From assembly GCA_022376515.1 (NCBI GenBank), contig WTXI01000145.1:30668-94667 (forward strand): a stretch of 64,000 bases of DNA, given 5' to 3'. Source of the stretch: Lactifluus volemus (Eukaryota; Basidiomycota; Agaricomycetes; Russulales; Russulaceae). Every line of letters starts with the position of its first letter. Position 1 is the stretch's first letter. The notes under the pieces were generated by a model. That model was not told the DNA's origin and ran no database searches. It saw nothing but the letters and a program-made list of their open reading frames with translations. Made by a program: the position numbers and the translations under genes. This document shows positions 22,262-32,839 of the stretch, piece by piece.

Positions 22262-22416
22262 AAATGACGTGTGGATGTGACGTCACCCAACATCGTACAT
22301 TATAACGAGTTATCACATGTATTATGACCGGCCCAAGTACTTAAACAGGCCAGTTAGGCCACTATAATATTATCTTATCTTGTCCCCTTTCTACTGTCAC
22401 GCTCTGTCAACGAACT
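22262..22416 (+). repeat. Copia 3' LTR
   Basis: 155 bp, no difference seen from 15540-15694. Followed by the ATGGC duplication at 22417-22421. Confidence 0.95.
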
Positions 22417-22826
22417 ATGGCGTGTGACGTAACGTGACTGCCACGGTTAGTGTCAAGGCACGACTAATCGATTTCGCAAGTCAGCCAACATCACCCATGA
22501 CGCTATCTTGCCGCTTTACACCACAACCTCCCACCATGATTAAACATCATTTAATTCGTACAGTTTTGCATGAAATCCGTACTCCAAGCGCAAACGCGCG
22601 TTGCGCCGGCCAGTAAGTAGTCCATGCCTCGTTCGTGCCAGGAATAGGATCTTTCGCTAGCGTCCTGCCAGCGGCCTGTCAATTGTGTGTCCCCGAGTTG
22701 ATCATGAGGCTCTCGCTCTCTCCACCAGGCACTATTGAGTCTCGAACGTGTTCGGAATCGTTTCCGGGTGAATGCGCTAGTCTGAAACTTTAATCGTACT
22801 GCGTACCGTTTGAAATTGCCTGGAGC
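22417..22826 (+). repeat. Upstream module of peptide gene C (continued)
   Basis: Resumes after the Copia element with atggcgtgtgacgtaacg and runs to the TATA box. Copy C therefore keeps only about 490 bp of its own upstream sequence next to the gene. Confidence 0.75.
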
Positions 22827-22832
22827 TATAAG
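22827..22832 (+). promoter_or_regulatory. TATA box of peptide gene C
   Basis: TATAAG, 84 nt before the ATG at 22911. Confidence 0.75.
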
Positions 22833-22910
22833 AAGAGGACGATGGACGAAGTGGAATGGCAGCATTACTCGCCATCAATTCGATTTGCTCTTGAAACAAA
22901 CATAACCACC

Positions 22911-23155
22911 ATGCGCTTCTCCGTCCTTACTCTCCTCATTGTGCTTCCTGCTGCAGCCTATGCAGCTGTATGTCCCCAACAGCTTTCGATTCAAGTCAAA
23001 TGCGGTGAACGCGGCGATTACTGCGACGAGAGACATACGTGCTGTGGCCGTTTGAAGTGCGAGTGGACTGGCTATGGTCAAGTAAGTGCCATCGCGTACT
23101 ATCATGATTCCCTCCGCCTTATGAACTCCGAAAATGAACACAGGGATGTGCTTGA
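22911..23155 (+). CDS. Secreted cysteine-rich peptide C
   Basis: Predicted 60-residue precursor. Exon 1 is 22911-23081; the intron 23082-23143 (62 nt) uses donor GTAAGT, a better fungal consensus than the GTATGT of its paralogues; exon 2 (23144-23155) reads Gly, Cys, Ala, stop. Cysteine spacing is C-x9-C-x6-C-x5-CC-x4-C-x8-C. Compared with B, the signal peptide has one silent change and the intron two changes, but 15 of 39 mature codons in exon 1 differ, all replacing the residue while every cysteine is kept. A frame open upstream from 22842 is 5' UTR. Function unknown. Confidence 0.82.
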
Positions 23156-23600
23156 GAGGTTGGACATCGAATCAGCAAGGCGTGTGCCGGAACGTTCAAG
23201 AACTGGCTGTGATGAATTTGAGGCGTGGTGCTCTTGTCGAATGGAATGGCAGGCGTCCCTCTATTAATAACGAGCATGAGAGTGTGTTGAAGGGAGTTGG
23301 GCCATCGTTCTTCTGTATGGAAATAAAGTTTGTTGAATACAGTTTGAACAAGATCAAACTGCTACCTTTTGTAGTGTGGAGACGTGTTCAATTTGTCGAG
23401 CATGGTTCAGTTTCGTAACAAATCTCTAGTAAGGGGGCAAGAACCGATGCCAGGCTCGGTTACTGGCGCACAGACATGCACTACAGAAGCGTACGTAGCA
23501 CATGAGCCGACATTGGTCTCGGTATTGCAGAGGAGCCTGATTGAGAATTTTGAGGCACAACGCGAGTACTCAGCTACCCCTTGCCATCGCGAAACTCGTG
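23156..23600 (+). repeat. 3' module of peptide gene C
   Basis: Same block as after genes A, D and E, with AATAAA at about 23322. It passes straight into the methyltransferase remnant. Confidence 0.65.
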
Positions 23601-24654
23601 ACAGTGATGCAAGTCAAAGAAACAATCTCCTTTGATCTTGATGAGGTGACCGGATCCACGGGCCAACGCGTGCTCGTGCTTTTGTGTTCTCTCTGAGAAA
23701 AAGGACTGATGGGACATAGCACCATAGAAATTGTGGGACAGCGGAATAGGTCTGAGTGCATGGCTTGTTCGTCTTTTGGTCACGACTGACCATGCTGCTG
23801 CTGCTTCTGCTGCTACGGTATCGGCATCCGAATCCGAATCCGACTCGCAGTCTGCTAGTGGTGATCTTGGACCTAGAGTCGTGGTTGGTTCGGGAGCTCA
23901 GAGAGAGGTTGGCCTTGCACGAGGAATGTCGCATTATCGAATTAGGTGCGCCTTTTCCTGTTCATTCCTCGTTTCCTTCTGTCAGGTCCCCAGCTCACGT
24001 ACTGTACATGATAGGTGCTGGGACTGGGATAGTCTCGACAGTCCTTGCCGCGCCGCGCTCGACTGATCTTGCCTCTGCAGCGCATGATACCTGTATACTC
24101 TCCACAGACCTTCGTGAGTCTCTTCCTTCCCAATCCAAATATTCTTCAACCAGCATCATTGCAATCATTTTTTGTAGTGTCTTCGATGGAGCTTATGAGC
24201 TACAATATACATGCAAACACACTTTATTGCCCCCCAACCGTGCTCCCCCTGGACTGGGACCAAGAGATTCCGGAAAGCGTTCTCAATGTTCGTGAACGTG
24301 GTGGTGGGTTCGACCTTATCGCGTAAGCTATGATTCCCTTCTTATTGCTTTCCAGCCCTGCTCCGCACACTCACCCCTCTTCTCGCGTTGAGCGATCATC
24401 GTCGTCAACGCGTGGCCAGACCCGGTGCGCACGAGCCAATTGACGGGCCACTGGTCTTATTGGCGTACAAGGAACGCGATCCAGGAGAGCGGCAGCTCTG
24501 GGATATGATGGTGTGCAAGACAGGCGTTGTGCTCGAGTGCGTTGGGAAGCAGGCTGGTGCGGGAGGGCTTCTCGTCGAGATATGGCTCGGGAAGATGGCA
24601 CTTACCCACCTCTTTACTGGGCACGCAAAATCGCAGACTGCGCTGAGATCATAG
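23600..24654 (+). pseudogene. METTL21/PF10294-like protein methyltransferase, decayed (copy 2)
   Basis: Fullest copy of a class I methyltransferase resembling the lysine methyltransferase family Methyltransf_16. Pieces in order: FDLDEVTGSTGQRV (about 23630), RIIEL then an intron (GTGCGC to ATGATAG) splitting the SAM-binding motif ELGAGTG (about 23930-24025), LDWDQEIPESV...FDLI (about 24250-24320), and PLVLLAYKERDPGERQLW...GVVLECVGKQ...VEIWLG (24440-24595). Frames change between the pieces. Relative to the copy at 30060 a deletion at about 24340 removes an intron end and the ADVTYNTSSFPA segment. Probably non-functional. If once active it would have methylated lysines of a protein substrate; the substrate cannot be told. 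Confidence 0.7.
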
Positions 24655-24759
24655 TCGGACAAACTGCCTCCACACATCTTCTCTTTGTCATGGAACCCAA
24701 TCATCAGGTGTTTTCACTCGTAAACTGGCCAGTTTTCAAAAGGTTGGGGCACTGATCAT

Positions 24760-25715
24760 GTGACCTTGTTGATCAACAACGCGCACACCCTTGGGACGTT
24801 TTTTACGATGTTTTCTTTCACACATCCCTTCATCCTTCGTCAAAACCAAGGAAGACTTCCCTCGCGGGAATATGCCGTTATTTCAGGCTCCAAGAGAACG
24901 ACATACAAGATGTCGGACAAGAAAGCAAGGGTTGCCGAGCCGAAACGTCGTGCTGCGCTAATTCTGGGTACGGCCCTATCTTCTGGGCGTTTTTTTCATC
25001 TTATATTTCTAGATCAGCCAGTGAGTGCCACCGACCGAGCCAACGTTGAACCAAAGACTGTGATAGTCCAAGCTCTGACATCATCGCCGAGTCGTGGAAG
25101 CTAGTACAAAAGGAATTGAAGGTTTAATGGCAGTTGGTACGGCAGCCATTAAGTGTTGTGAGTGTTTGTGAAGTTACCTTTCCTACCACATTCAAATTTG
25201 ATAATCTTAATCTTCCCTCATTGTTTTCATCGGTTCACCCTCCCGTAGAACGTTTGCATACCTGACTACTTGAGGACAAGAAGATGTGCATAAGGGATTG
25301 CAGATTCAACTAGCTTTGAAGAATCTCACCGAAGTGGATTGTTGCCTTGTCCACTCCCCTTTGCCATCCGTTACTCGGACAGAGTGCTTTCAACAAATAT
25401 TTTCTTGTCATCGGATCCAGTCTTCAGTTACTTGGGTCTGTAACTGAACTGTTTTCGAGTTATGATCTACATGAAGCCCACCAACAAGTCGATTTATTAT
25501 TATTAAATTGCTTGTCATCCTGATTCGCTGAGTTTGACGGACTTACAGGACCGTCAACCTCCCCGAGTTCCTCAGGCACGAAAGTGGGAGAGTAGGACGA
25601 TGCTCACAATAAAAGAGGCCAGCAATATCACATTGGCAGCGGAAAATACCACAAAGAGAATAAAGACTGTAAGCTCAGCCCTTGTATGAGCACAGCGAAC
25701 AACTGCGGTGTCTAT
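24760..25715 (+). repeat. Module M, copy 3
   Basis: Contains the longest open version of the M frame (24760-25104), beginning with methionine 24808 in-frame. The GTACGG to TTTCTAG intron is also present. Nothing recognised. Confidence 0.6.
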
Positions 25716-26513
25716 AAACCGTCAAGTTTGCATCATGATCCTCACACATGACTTGACACGTTTGGTCTAGCGGTGTTCATCTCCACATGTACAGTACAAC
25801 AATAATTGCATGAACCTGAGATTAACCGCTTCGAGCGTATGTGCCCGTGGTGGATCGTCGCTCGGCGGCATCATGCTAACGTGGCGCCCCTCTGTGAACA
25901 GACCCCCTATTGGTGAACACCCCAATTTCCTCACCCAATTCTCGTTCAATCACCGCATAATTTGGTCTACAGTATCTAGCACAATGTATAACCATATTCC
26001 ATGTTTTTTTTTTTGGTAGAAATAGTAGTGTGTAAAGAAATGAAAAACAGCCGTGTTTGTCACGCCTGCCTGTCGGAGTTTACAATCTGACAGAACAGCT
26101 CTAAAATATGGCGTGCGACGTGACTCGTTAGTGTCAACGATTTAACCGATTTAGCGAGTCAGCTTCCCCGCCAACATCACCCATACGCTATCTTGCCGCT
26201 TTACACCACAACCTCCCACCGTGAGCTTTCGGTTTAAACATCATTTAATTCGTACAGTTTCACATGAAATCCGTACTCCAAGCGCAAACGCGCGTCGTGC
26301 CGGCCAGTAAGTAGTCCATGCGTCGTTCGTGCCAGGAATCGGATCTTTCGCTAGCGTCCTGTCAGCGTCCTGTCAATTGTGTTGACCATGAGGCTCTCGC
26401 TCGCTCCGCCAGGCACTATTGAGTCTCGAAACGCGTTCGGAATCGTTTCTGGGTGAATGTGCCAGTTTCTCAAACTTTAATCATTCAGAGTACCGTTTGA
26501 AATTGCCTGGAGC
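25716..26513 (+). repeat. Upstream module of peptide gene D
   Basis: Paralogous to 2397-3192, with the Helitron and Copia sites both empty or missing. No gene is supported. Confidence 0.75.
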
Positions 26514-26519
26514 TATAAG
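26514..26519 (+). promoter_or_regulatory. TATA box of peptide gene D
   Basis: TATAAG, 84 nt before the ATG at 26598. Confidence 0.75.
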
Positions 26520-26597
26520 AAGAGGACGACGGACGAAGAGGAGGGGCAGCATTACTCATCACCGATTCGATTTGCTCTTGAAACAAACACAACCACC

Positions 26598-26839
26598 ATG
26601 CGCCTCTCCGTCTTCACTTTCCTCATTGTGCTTCCTGTTGCAGCCTATGCAGCTGCATGTCCCCTTTCGATTCAAGTCGAATGTGTTGAACGCGGCGATT
26701 TCTGCGACGAGGAATTTCCGTGCTGTGGCCGTTTGCAGTGCACGCGGAATGGCTTTTCTACAGTATGTGCCTTTGCGTACTATCATGATTCCCTCAGCCT
26801 TATGATGAACACTGAAATTGAACACAGATATGTGAATGA
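26598..26839 (+). CDS. Secreted cysteine-rich peptide D
   Basis: Predicted 58-residue precursor. Exon 1 is 26598-26762 (55 codons); the intron 26763-26827 (65 nt) runs GTATGT to ACACAG; exon 2 (26828-26839) reads Ile, Cys, Glu, stop. Two residues are missing between the first and second cysteine (C-x7-C), and then -x6-C-x5-CC-x4-C-x8-C. The signal peptide has three or four replacements but stays hydrophobic. The three codons of exon 2 other than Cys and stop differ from every paralogue. Secreted, disulfide-bonded peptide by inference; role unknown. Confidence 0.8.
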
Positions 26840-27480
26840 GAGGTTGGACATCGAATCAGCAAGGCGTGTGCGGGAACGTTCAAGAACTGGCTGTGATGAA
26901 TTTGAGGCGTGGTGCTCTTGTCGAGTGGAATGGCAGGCGTCCCTCTATTAATGACAAGCATAAGAGTGTGTTAGAGGGAGTTGGGCCATCGCTCTTGTTT
27001 ATGGAAATAAAGTCTGTTGAATACAGTTCGAAGGCAATCAAACTGCTACCTTTTGTATGTGGAGAAGTGTTCAGTTTGTCGAGCATGAGGGTGGTTGCTT
27101 TCGTAACAAATCTCTAGTAAGGGGGCAAGAATCGATGCCAGCCTCGTTTACTGGCGCACAGACATGCACTACAGAAGCGTACGTAGTACATGAGCCGACG
27201 TTGGTCTCGGTATCGCAGAGGAGAGCTTGACTGAGAATTATGTGACACAACGCGAGTACTTGAACTACCCCTTGCCATCGCGAGACTCGGAAATTTTCGT
27301 GCCAGTGAGTAGAATTAGCTCTCAGCCAAGTTTGAGCATGCGCAGCCGCCAGACTCGAGTGAGCCTGGAACAAGGCAACGTTCAAAGTAGCACGCCAAGT
27401 TCGTTCTTCCAAGTTCCGAAGTCGGCAAACTCTCACGTTCGAGGCAGAGGAATAACAAAACACACGCTTACACCGGCACG
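26840..27480 (+). repeat. 3' module of peptide gene D
   Basis: Includes AATAAA at about 27006 and the shared gtttcgtaacaaatc block, then about 200 bp with ctcgagtgagcctggaacaagg found only here. No gene is supported. Confidence 0.6.
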
Positions 27481-28070
27481 GATACCTTGTCAGAGTATAA
27501 TCAGAAACCAGCGCCAGTGCCATGTTGATGCAGGATACTACATAGTACTATCCCTGGTTTTAACAGGGGCGCTGGCCCGGCCGGGCAGAAATTTTCTCTC
27601 AAATTTGCCAATAAAACGGGCTATGATGTAGATAAAAAAAACTTCAGGTGTCGACTCTGCCAGTGACCTTACAAACGTCATGTCAAAACCCCTCTAAACT
27701 GTCTCTCGTATGATCCTGAGATCGTTACCTCGCTTGTTGTCCGCACCCTTGCGTCGCAATGGCACCAACGACCCCTGGAATTAGATGTCAACTTCCCATT
27801 ATTTGCCGGTAGTGGCTGTTCCCTCCCTCCTCATTTCACTGGATGAAACCGAGCCGCTCCCATCCCGCCACTGGCGAATTTGGCAGTCGAAATGCATTGG
27901 CCGAAATTTTTACCACCGTCGCCCCCTCGCCCCCTTGGGTATCTCTTCCCCCTTGACGTCGAGCTAAAAAAAAGTCATCACCGATATGTGGTGTGGTTCC
28001 TGCCACCGCTCAACCAATACCCTGTCCCTTTTTTTTGCACTCTACGTGGGGTGTGTGTAGGACGAGCGAG
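27480..28070 (-). repeat. Module Z, inverted copy
   Basis: Reverse complement of the Z module at 34721-35340 (ggatactacatagtactatcc to ccccacgtagagtgc...). It is the only Z copy in this orientation and forms a long inverted repeat with 34.7-35.3 kb. Confidence 0.7.
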
Positions 28071-28106
28071 ATGAGTCACTCGTCTCGGCTGCTGCCCCGA
28101 AGCGGG

Positions 28107-29975
28107 CGCGCTCAATCTGAAAGTGAGGCTGCGGCCTCATGAAACTCGGGGCGATGGTCCAATCCGGGTTTCCTCAGGGCACCGATGACGATGGCTGTCG
28201 TCCTCGGGCTCCTCCCCAATCCTCTTTGCCCTCGACATCCGGCATCTCCTCCAAAAGCGCCATCACATTCCAACAGAGGTTGAGGTACAGGGTGAACTCC
28301 CAAAGGAAGGGCTTCTTCCATCCGCAGCGATAGCGACGCATGTACACGGAATCTCGCAGGACCTTTTGCCTGCATGATGCCCAAGGTCCGGTTTGCGCAG
28401 CAAAGCGCGTGAAATCCTGTTGCAGAGATCATCGGGTGGGTCAGGTAGTAGCGGCAGGCTGGTACACGTAGGCTAGGTACTGTTCCACTTGAAAGGCAAC
28501 TAGTCGAACACGGATGATAGCAGTGCTACCAGTGTAGGCAAAACAATAGAAGTCAGTACTTAGGCTGTTGTCGGGTTCCGCACCGGGTAGAGCAACGGCG
28601 GCCCAGCGAGGAAGCGAGATTGAGGAGGCGGCCTGGAAGGCTCGATCGCTGTGGTATCCTCTGGGAGATCTGCAAAATATCTTCGAGATGGAGACATCGG
28701 GAGGGGGAACCATCGAAGGGATCTTCCACGTCATAGTACAGGTCCGGAAGCGGACGGCACCTGGGTGACGCAGCAAGATCGCCGAAATCCGTAAACGGAT
28801 CATCGGGAGACTTTGCGTCATCGACGTCCATGGGACAGAGATCCGAAGAATCGGGCTCCAAGGCAGTGGGAGCACAAAGGCTGGATCTCCCCGGCTCTAG
28901 GAGTGGTGATGGAGGAGAGGAATTATGGGGCATTAGAAGAATATTAGACGTGGTGTAGCGTTGGCACCCTGTAACGACTCAAATGGGGGACCAAGGGCAC
29001 CTGCGATGTGGCACGGCGGAAGCAGACTGTAAGAACCGCCTTGTCGAGTGCTAGTGGTTGGCTCTTCCGAGTCTGGACGGAGAGAAGGAAGCGAAACTTT
29101 GCACGTGAGCTGCAATGGCCTCACTTGGGGGTTGAGACGGGGAAGAATGTATGGAATTTGGCGGTCCAGAGGAGAGTCGACAAAGCGTTTTCCACCAGAC
29201 GATGGTTGGGAGCGAGAGAGTAAGCCATCGAGTGATATTCCATCGCAAGACGGTGGTGATGATGAGAGGAAGGTATGGAATATTGAAAACCTAGTAGGGC
29301 TTGAGCGTCCATCCGGTGGGACCAGTAAAGAGCAAAGCTGACTCGACCGAAGGGTCTAGGTCTCGTATGAGTGGAGTCAAACCACATGAAAGAGTCATCC
29401 TGTCGCCCTCTGCGGTCTAAACGCCCGTCGGACTATGATGAGTGAAGAGTGAGAGCAGGGATTGGGTTGAAGTCTCGACGGTGCCTGTGGGACGTGAGTC
29501 TGCATCGTCAAGTGGGAGATCCAATATTGGAGAAAGTAAATCGGTGGGAGGAGGTTCGTCAAGGGGTGATGGTGATGACGGTAATGGTGATTGAACTTCG
29601 GCGTCGGCCAGGTCTGAATTAAACCTTGGTCAGACATCTGGATTATTATTGAGGGCGGAGGGGAAAGAGGAAGATCTTGGGAGGGAGGATGTGAAAGGGC
29701 CTTTGGAGTGGAGGGGTGGGAACAGGCGGGAGTAGATGCTGCATGCAATGAGAAATCTTCGCACAAAGCAGGAAGGAGGACGGTGTGCTTTGGATAGAAG
29801 TTAATGGGAGGAAGAGAAGAATAGAAATATTTGAAGTGGTCCGTAGAAGGAGAAGGTGGTTAGACATCGGGCCACGTACCTTTGATAGGCGATAGCCTCA
29901 ACAAAGATACTGTTCAGACGACCTTTGTCGACCATCATGCGGACTATGTTCCTAATATTGATGGCTCAATGGAAC
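28107..29975 (-). CDS. Unrecognised multi-exon gene (possibly decayed)
   Basis: Several minus-strand stretches look coding and follow in order. One (about 29970-29890) contains MMVDKGRLNSIFVEAIAYQR and is followed by a donor GTACGTGG. A Pro/Ser/Asp-rich region (29700-29400) reads SPLDEPPPTDLLSPILDLPL. Further stretches are 29120-28935, a Ser/Pro/Asp-rich block at 28933-28580, one with SLSTDFYCFAYTGSTAIIRV (28560-28440) and one with VLRDSVYMRRYRCGWKKPFL (about 28370-28200). They lie in different frames, so introns or frameshifts lie between them; exact exons were not settled. No domain is recognised. It is bounded by an inverted Z module and a methyltransferase remnant, so it may have been carried in by rearrangement. 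Confidence 0.4.
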
Positions 29976-30059
29976 TGTCCCTACCGTGACTGCTATGGCG
30001 GCACTTGCATGTACGTACGGGGTGAGAGTGGGATTTCCGAGGAGGATTCCACTGGCCCG

Positions 30060-30681
30060 TCTGTGCTGGGACTGGGATAGCTCGATAGTCCTTGCCGCGC
30101 TGCGCTCGACTAGTCTTGCCTCTGCTGCGCATGATACCTGTATAGACCTTCGTGAGTCTCTTCCTTCCCGATCCAAATCTTCTTCAACCAACATCATTGC
30201 AATCAGTTTTGGTGGCGTCTTCGATGGAGCTTATGAGCTACAATATACATGCAAACTCAACACTTTACCCCCATTGCCCCCCAACCGTGCTTCCCCTGGA
30301 CCGGGACTAAGAGCTTCCGGAAAGCGTTCTCAATACTTGGTGGGTTCGACCTTATCACGTAAGCTATGTTTCCCTTCTTATCACATCCTAACGTTTCCTC
30401 TATCATTGTCATTTTTCAATAGGATGGCAGACGTGACGTACAACACGTCATCCTTTCCAGCCCTGCTCCGGATACTCACCTCTCTTCTCGCGTTGAGCGA
30501 TCATCATCGTCAATGCGTGGGCGGACCCGGTGCGCACGAGCCAATTGACGGGCCACTGGTCTTATTGGCGTACAAGGAACGCGATCCAGGAGAGCGGCAG
30601 CTCTGGGATATGATGGTGCGCGAGATGGGCGTTGTGCTCGAGTGCATTGGGAAACAGGCTGGTGCGGGAGGCTTCCCGTAA
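30060..30681 (+). pseudogene. Methyltransferase remnant (copy 3)
   Basis: Third copy of the PF10294-like gene. It keeps a clean intron (GTAAGC at about 30359 to TTTTTCAATAG at 30421) and, after it, ADVTYNTSSFPALLR, the segment deleted in copy 2. The SAM motif is damaged: a changed stretch after AGTGI gives a stop in frame, and the first exons are replaced by unrelated sequence. The end stops early at GGFP. Together the copies show that the ancestral gene had introns and was whole. Confidence 0.7.
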
Positions 30682-30829
30682 AGATATGGCTCGGCAAGAA
30701 GGCACGCGACCGCGCCGAGATCATAGTCTGACAAACTGCCTCCACACATCTTCTCTCTGTCACGGAACCCAATCATCAGGTGCTTTTACCGTAAACTGGA
30801 CAGTTTTCAAAGGTCGGGGCACTGATCAT

Positions 30830-31795
30830 GTGACCTTGTTGATCAACGTGCCGTTTATTTGGAACGTTTTTCACACATCCCTTCATCCTTTGTCAAAATC
30901 AAAGGAAGAATTCCCTCGCGGGAATATGTCGTCATTTCAGGCCCAAGAGACATACAAGATGTCGGACAGGAAAGCAAGGGTTGCCGAGGCGGCGAAACGT
31001 CATGCTGCGCTAATTCTAGGTATGGCCCTATCTTCTGGGCTTTTTTTTCAACTTACGTTTCTAGATCTGAGCGCCACGCCGCCGCCGACCGAGCCAACAT
31101 TGAACCAAAGACTGATAATCCAAGCTCTGACATCATCGCCGAGTCGTGGAAGCTAGTACGAAAGGAATTGAATGTTTAATGGCAGCTGGTACGGCGGCCA
31201 TTAAGTGTTGTGAGTGTTTGTGAAGTTACCTTTCCTACCTCATTCAAATTTAATGATCTTCCCTCATCGTTTTCATCGGTTCACCCTTGCGTAGAACGAT
31301 TGCCTACCTGACTACTTGAGGACAAGAGGATGCGCATAAGGGATTGCAGATTCACCTAGCTCTAAAGAATCTCGCTGGGATTACCGAAGTGGACTGTTGC
31401 CTTGTCCTCTCCCCTTTGCCATCCGTTACTTGGACAGAGCGCTTTCAACAAATCTTTTCTTGTCATCGGATCCAGTCTTCAGATGCTTGGGTCTGTAACT
31501 GAACTGCTTTCAAGTTATGATCTACAGAGCGATGAAGCCCACCAACAAGTAGATTTTTTATTATTAAATCGCTTGTCATCCTGATTCGCTGAGTTTGACG
31601 GACTTACAGGACCCGGTGGGCGAAGTCAACCTCCACGAGTTCTTCAGGCACGAAAGTGGGAGAGTAGGACGATGCTGACAATAAAAGAGGCCGGTAATAT
31701 CACATTGGCAGTGGAACATACCACAAAGAGAATAAAGACTGTAAGCTCAGCCTTTGCATGAGCACAGCGAACAACTGGGACGTCTTGAATTAGGT
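30830..31795 (+). repeat. Module M, copy 4
   Basis: Paralogous to 1-905. Its right end, cttgaattaggtataaacc at about 31786, is the empty site for the Helitron in unit A. Confidence 0.65.
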
Positions 31796-32518
31796 ATAAA
31801 CCGTCAGGTTTGCATCATGATCCTCACACATGACTTGACACGTTCGGTCTAGCGATGTTCACCTCCACTTGTACAACAATAATCGCATGAACCTGAGATT
31901 AACCGCTTCGAGCCAATGTGCCCGTGGACCGTGGCCCGGCAGCATCATGCTAACTCTGTGAACAGACCCCCTTTGTGAACACCCCAATTTCCTCACTCAA
32001 TTATCGCTCAATCACCACATAATTCAGCCTACAGTATCTAGCATGTATGACCATATTCCATGTCGTTTTTTTTTGGTAGAAATCGTAGTGTGTAAAGAAA
32101 TGAAAGTCAGCGTGTTTGTCACGCCTGCCTGTCGGAGTTTACAATCTGACAGTACCACTGATATATGGCGTGCAACGTAACGTGACTGCCACGTTAGGCG
32201 ACTAAACCGACTTAACACGTCGGCTTCCCCGCCAACATCACCCAAGCCGCTATCTTGCCGCTTTACACCATCATTTAATTCATACGGAATCCGTACTCCA
32301 AGCACAAATGCGCGTTGCGCCAGCCAGTAAGTGGTCCATGCGTCGTTCGTGCCAGAATCGGATCTTTCCGATTCTTTCGCTACCACGTCCTGTCAGTGTC
32401 CTGTCAATTGTGTATCCCCGAGTTGATCTATTGAGTCTCGAAATGTGTTCCGAATCGTTTCCGGGTGAATGCGCCAATGTCTCAAACATTCTGCGTACCG
32501 TTTGAAATTGCCTGGAGC
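31796..32518 (+). repeat. Upstream module of peptide gene E
   Basis: Paralogous to 2397-3192 with several short deletions. No gene is supported. Confidence 0.75.
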
Positions 32519-32524
32519 TATAAG
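32519..32524 (+). promoter_or_regulatory. TATA box of peptide gene E
   Basis: TATAAG, 84 nt before the ATG at 32603. Confidence 0.75.
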
Positions 32525-32602
32525 AAGAGGACGACGGACGAAGTGGAGGGGCAGTATTACTCGGTATCGATTCGATTTGCTCTTGAAACAAACACAACCA
32601 CC

Positions 32603-32839
32603 ATGCGCTTCTCCGTCCTCACTCTCCTCATTGTGCTTCCTGCTGCAACCTATGCAGCTGTATGTCCCCAGCAGCTTTCAATTCAGGCCGGATGCGGTAG
32701 ACGCAACAATTTCTGCAACGATGAATTGCCGTGCTGTGGCCGTTTGATCTGCGTGCCAGTGTTGGGTGTATGTCATCGCGTATTATCATGACTCCCTCCG
32801 TCTTATGAACTCCGAAACTGAACACAGCGATGTTGGTGA
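32603..32839 (+). CDS. Secreted cysteine-rich peptide E
   Basis: Predicted 58-residue precursor. Exon 1 is 32603-32767 (55 codons); the intron 32768-32827 (60 nt) runs GTATGT to ACACAG; exon 2 (32828-32839) reads Arg, Cys, Trp, stop. Spacing is C-x9-C-x6-C-x5-CC-x4-C-x6-C, so the last loop is two residues shorter than in B, C and D. The intron is two bases shorter than in B and C, so unspliced reading changes frame here and stops at 32791. In this copy only the spliced form gives the family C-terminus, which supports the intron. Confidence 0.8.

Larger units (their letters stand above)
15540..22416 (+). mobile_element. Ty1/Copia LTR retrotransposon
   Basis: Two LTRs of 155 bp, identical by eye, 5-bp target duplications ATGGC, a primer-binding site immediately after the left LTR and a purine tract before the right LTR. 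The domain order is Gag, protease, integrase, reverse transcriptase, RNase H, which is Copia order. The element interrupts the upstream module of peptide gene C. Identical LTRs suggest a recent insertion, yet the polyprotein is interrupted by a later solo LTR. The LTR ends (AAATGACG... and ...CGAACT) lack the usual TG/CA. Confidence 0.95.
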
